DNA of 6,877 nt, taken from positions 1-6,877 of the forward strand of contig CALBJG010000079.1 in NCBI GenBank assembly GCA_937892865.1, written 5' to 3'. This document shows positions 5,721 to 6,877 of this stretch, piece after piece. The translations under genes were made by a program, and so were the position numbers. Each line of letters begins with the position of its first letter. Position 1 is the stretch's first letter. The notes under the pieces are model-generated. The model was not told the origin of the DNA, searched no databases, and saw only the letters and a program-made list of their open reading frames with translations. Source of the stretch: an uncultured Clostridia bacterium. Lineage in GTDB: Bacteria; Bacillota; Clostridia; Oscillospirales; Oscillospiraceae.

Positions 5721-6710
5721 ATGGATTATATCATATTGGATATGGAGTGGAATCAGCCTTGGCCCGGCTCTCCGTCTGCCCGGAAAGTACTGCCGGTGCA
5801 GATCCGCGGCGAGATCATTCAGATCGGCGCTGTGCGTGTTACGGAGGACCAGCAAGTAAAGGATGAATTCCAGGTATTGATCCAGCCGAAGTATTATCGC
5901 CGATTAAACCGCCGGGTCAGCAAATTGACCGGTATTAAAGAATCCCGCTTACTGGAAGAGGGCGTCTCCATGGCGAAGGCAATGGATCAGTTCCGTACCT
6001 GGTGCGGAGATGATGTGATCTTCCTGACTTGGGGATTCGATGATATTACCATTCTGCGGGAGAATCTCCGGCTGTACGGCATCGATGAAAACTGGGTCAG
6101 CCGCTGGTATAACGCCCAAATGATCTTCAATGCCCAGACAGACGGTTCCAGCGCGCAAAAGGCATTGAAAACCGCAATGGAGATATTTGAGATCGAAGCG
6201 ACCCGGCCTGCCCACGATGCGCTGGGCGATGCCTACCATACGGCGCTGATCTGCGCGAAACTGGATCTTGCAAAAGGTATCCGGGAATACGAGCAGGCGC
6301 TGAAAAGCCATATAAACGGCTTCCACGGCGCGGAACTGCCCGGTTGCATCAGCCGTAAAGTATTCTATGACTATGCGGATAAACGCGCCGCTCTGGCGGC
6401 TATGTCCGGGGAAGAAAATAAATGTCCCACCTGTGGCAGGCAGATGACGGGTACTCGCTGGTTTGCCCAGCCGGGCCACCGGTATATGGACTTGACCACT
6501 TGCCCGGATCACGGTAAATTTTTGATCCGTGTACGCCTATCCGCCCAGCCGGAAGGTACGGTTCGTGTCAGCAGATTGACTTACGAAGCCACATCCGAAG
6601 CGGCAGAAGCCTACGCCAAACGGGCAGAAAAGGCAGATCCGGTCAATACCCAGCCGTCCCAACGCCGCCGCCGTCGCCGCAGCCGGCTGACAGAGAAAAA
6701 AGAAGGTTAA
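5721..6710 (+). CDS. DEDDh-type 3'-5' exonuclease with C-terminal zinc-ribbon-like motif
   Basis: A 329-residue protein whose N-terminal 185 residues form an RNase T/DnaQ-like 3'-5' exonuclease domain, of the ERI1/KapD-like type. The metal-binding residues are visible: Asp7 and Glu9 (ILDMEWN), Asp108 (WGFDDITIL) and the His165-x4-Asp170 pair (HDALGDAYHT) that defines the DEDDh subtype. The domain should remove nucleotides from the 3' end of RNA or DNA in the cytoplasm. The C-terminal extension is less usual: Cys235-x2-Cys238 (CPTC) and Cys261-x2-His264 (CPDH) resemble a zinc-binding knuckle pair. The protein ends in a run of six Arg (315-320) plus more basic residues, which could bind nucleic acid. 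GAGGA (5707-5711) lies 9 bases before the ATG. The gene stands alone between its promoter and terminator. The natural substrate is not known. Confidence 0.88.
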   Translation: MDYIILDMEWNQPWPGSPSARKVLPVQIRGEIIQIGAVRVTEDQQVKDEFQVLIQPKYYRRLNRRVSKLTGIKESRLLEEGVSMAKAMDQFRTWCGDDVIFLTWGFDDITILRENLRLYGIDENWVSRWYNAQMIFNAQTDGSSAQKALKTAMEIFEIEATRPAHDALGDAYHTALICAKLDLAKGIREYEQALKSHINGFHGAELPGCISRKVFYDYADKRAALAAMSGEENKCPTCGRQMTGTRWFAQPGHRYMDLTTCPDHGKFLIRVRLSAQPEGTVRVSRLTYEATSEAAEAYAKRAEKADPVNTQPSQRRRRRRSRLTEKKEG

Positions 6711-6712
6711 GT

Positions 6713-6747
6713 ATTGGCGCGCAGTCAGAAAAACTGCGTGCCAATTT
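6713..6747 (+). terminator. Rho-independent terminator of the exonuclease gene
   Basis: A 13-pair stem (6713-6725 with 6733-6745, one G-T wobble) closes the A-rich loop CAGAAAA. It is followed by a short TTT that overlaps the stem end. It starts 3 bases after the stop codon. The T-tract is weak, so termination may be incomplete. Confidence 0.75.
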
Positions 6748-6761
6748 AACAAAGAAAAGCC

Positions 6762-6790
6762 TTGACAGAACGAGACCCGGGTGGTACAAT
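6762..6790 (+). promoter_or_regulatory. Near-consensus promoter of the tRNA gene
   Basis: A consensus -35 box TTGACA (6762-6767), a 17-base spacer and TACAAT (6785-6790) are present, with TG at 6782-6783 making an extended -10. This fits a stable-RNA promoter. Initiation near 6797 leaves about 29 bases of 5' leader. Confidence 0.88.
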
Positions 6791-6802
6791 AGACTCCGCG
6801 AT

Positions 6803-6822
6803 GGTGCCCTGGCACCGGTGCC
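6803..6822. repeat. Palindrome and repeat in the tRNA leader
   Basis: GGCACCGGTGCC (6811-6822) is a perfect 12-base palindrome, and a further copy of GGTGCC lies at 6803-6808. In RNA the middle arm GGCACC could pair with the left copy (five pairs, four-base loop) but not tightly with the right one. It lies in the transcribed 5' leader, just before the mature tRNA end. Confidence 0.5.
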
Positions 6823-6825
6823 TAT

Positions 6826-6877
6826 GGGCCCTTAGCTCAGTTGGTTAGAGCCTCCGGCTCATAACCGGATAGTCCCG
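6826..6877 (+). tRNA. tRNA with anticodon CAT (Met elongator or Ile2), 3' end cut by the window
   Basis: The first 52 bases of a tRNA are present. The acceptor 5' strand is GGGCCCT (6826-6832), then TA, D stem GCTC/GAGC (6835-6838, 6848-6851) around AGTTGGTTA. The anticodon stem TCCGG/CCGGA (6853-6857, 6865-6869) closes the loop CTCATAA with anticodon CAT at 6860-6862. The variable loop TAGTC (6870-6874) follows, and the window ends in the T stem. It is not initiator tRNA, which would have GGG/CCC anticodon-stem pairs. Elongator Met and lysidine-modified Ile2 both carry CAT; the CCC in acceptor positions 4-6 and the D-arm resemble Ile2 as well as many clostridial tRNA-Met. Position 26 is C, where a purine is usual. 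Confidence 0.9.

Overview
The window is a compact stretch of ordinary-looking chromosome with six protein genes, one protein gene cut by the left edge and one tRNA gene cut by the right edge. Strong Shine-Dalgarno sites, sigma-A type promoters, Rho-independent terminators, moderate GC content and the protein types (COG2509-like dehydrogenase, AsnA, an ECF-type vitamin transporter subunit, chromosomal TraX) suggest a Gram-positive anaerobe of the class Clostridia, probably an Oscillospiraceae/Ruminococcaceae-like gut bacterium. This taxonomic guess comes from sequence style and gene content and was not tested by any search.

Layout: bases 1-547 hold the C-terminal part of an FAD-dependent dehydrogenase, closed by a strong terminator. 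Bases 639-1693 hold a two-gene unit: a MazG-like nucleotide pyrophosphohydrolase and a TraX-family membrane protein, joined by a TGATG stop/start overlap. asnS (asparaginyl-tRNA synthetase) follows at 1781-3172 with its own promoter and a terminator, with more hairpins behind it. A small probable lipoprotein (3415-3840, +) converges on asnA (aspartate-ammonia ligase, 3878-4885, -), and the two share a bidirectional hairpin terminator. Upstream of asnA on the same strand is an ECF transporter S component (4952-5536, -). A 184-base divergent intergenic region separates it from a DEDDh exonuclease with a C-terminal zinc-ribbon-like motif (5721-6710, +). After a further terminator, a near-consensus promoter drives a tRNA with anticodon CAT that runs off the end.

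Functional links: AsnA makes asparagine from aspartate and ammonia, and AsnRS charges it onto tRNA-Asn. The two genes lie about 700 bases apart, on opposite strands and under separate promoters, with no room for a T-box leader in front of either. The other genes look like independent housekeeping or accessory functions. No mobile element, CRISPR array, phage gene or clear new multi-gene system is visible. The points most worth a second look are the identity of the CAT tRNA, a palindrome over the promoter of the ECF gene, the MazG-like/TraX coupling, the hairpins behind asnS, and the added zinc and basic regions on the exonuclease.
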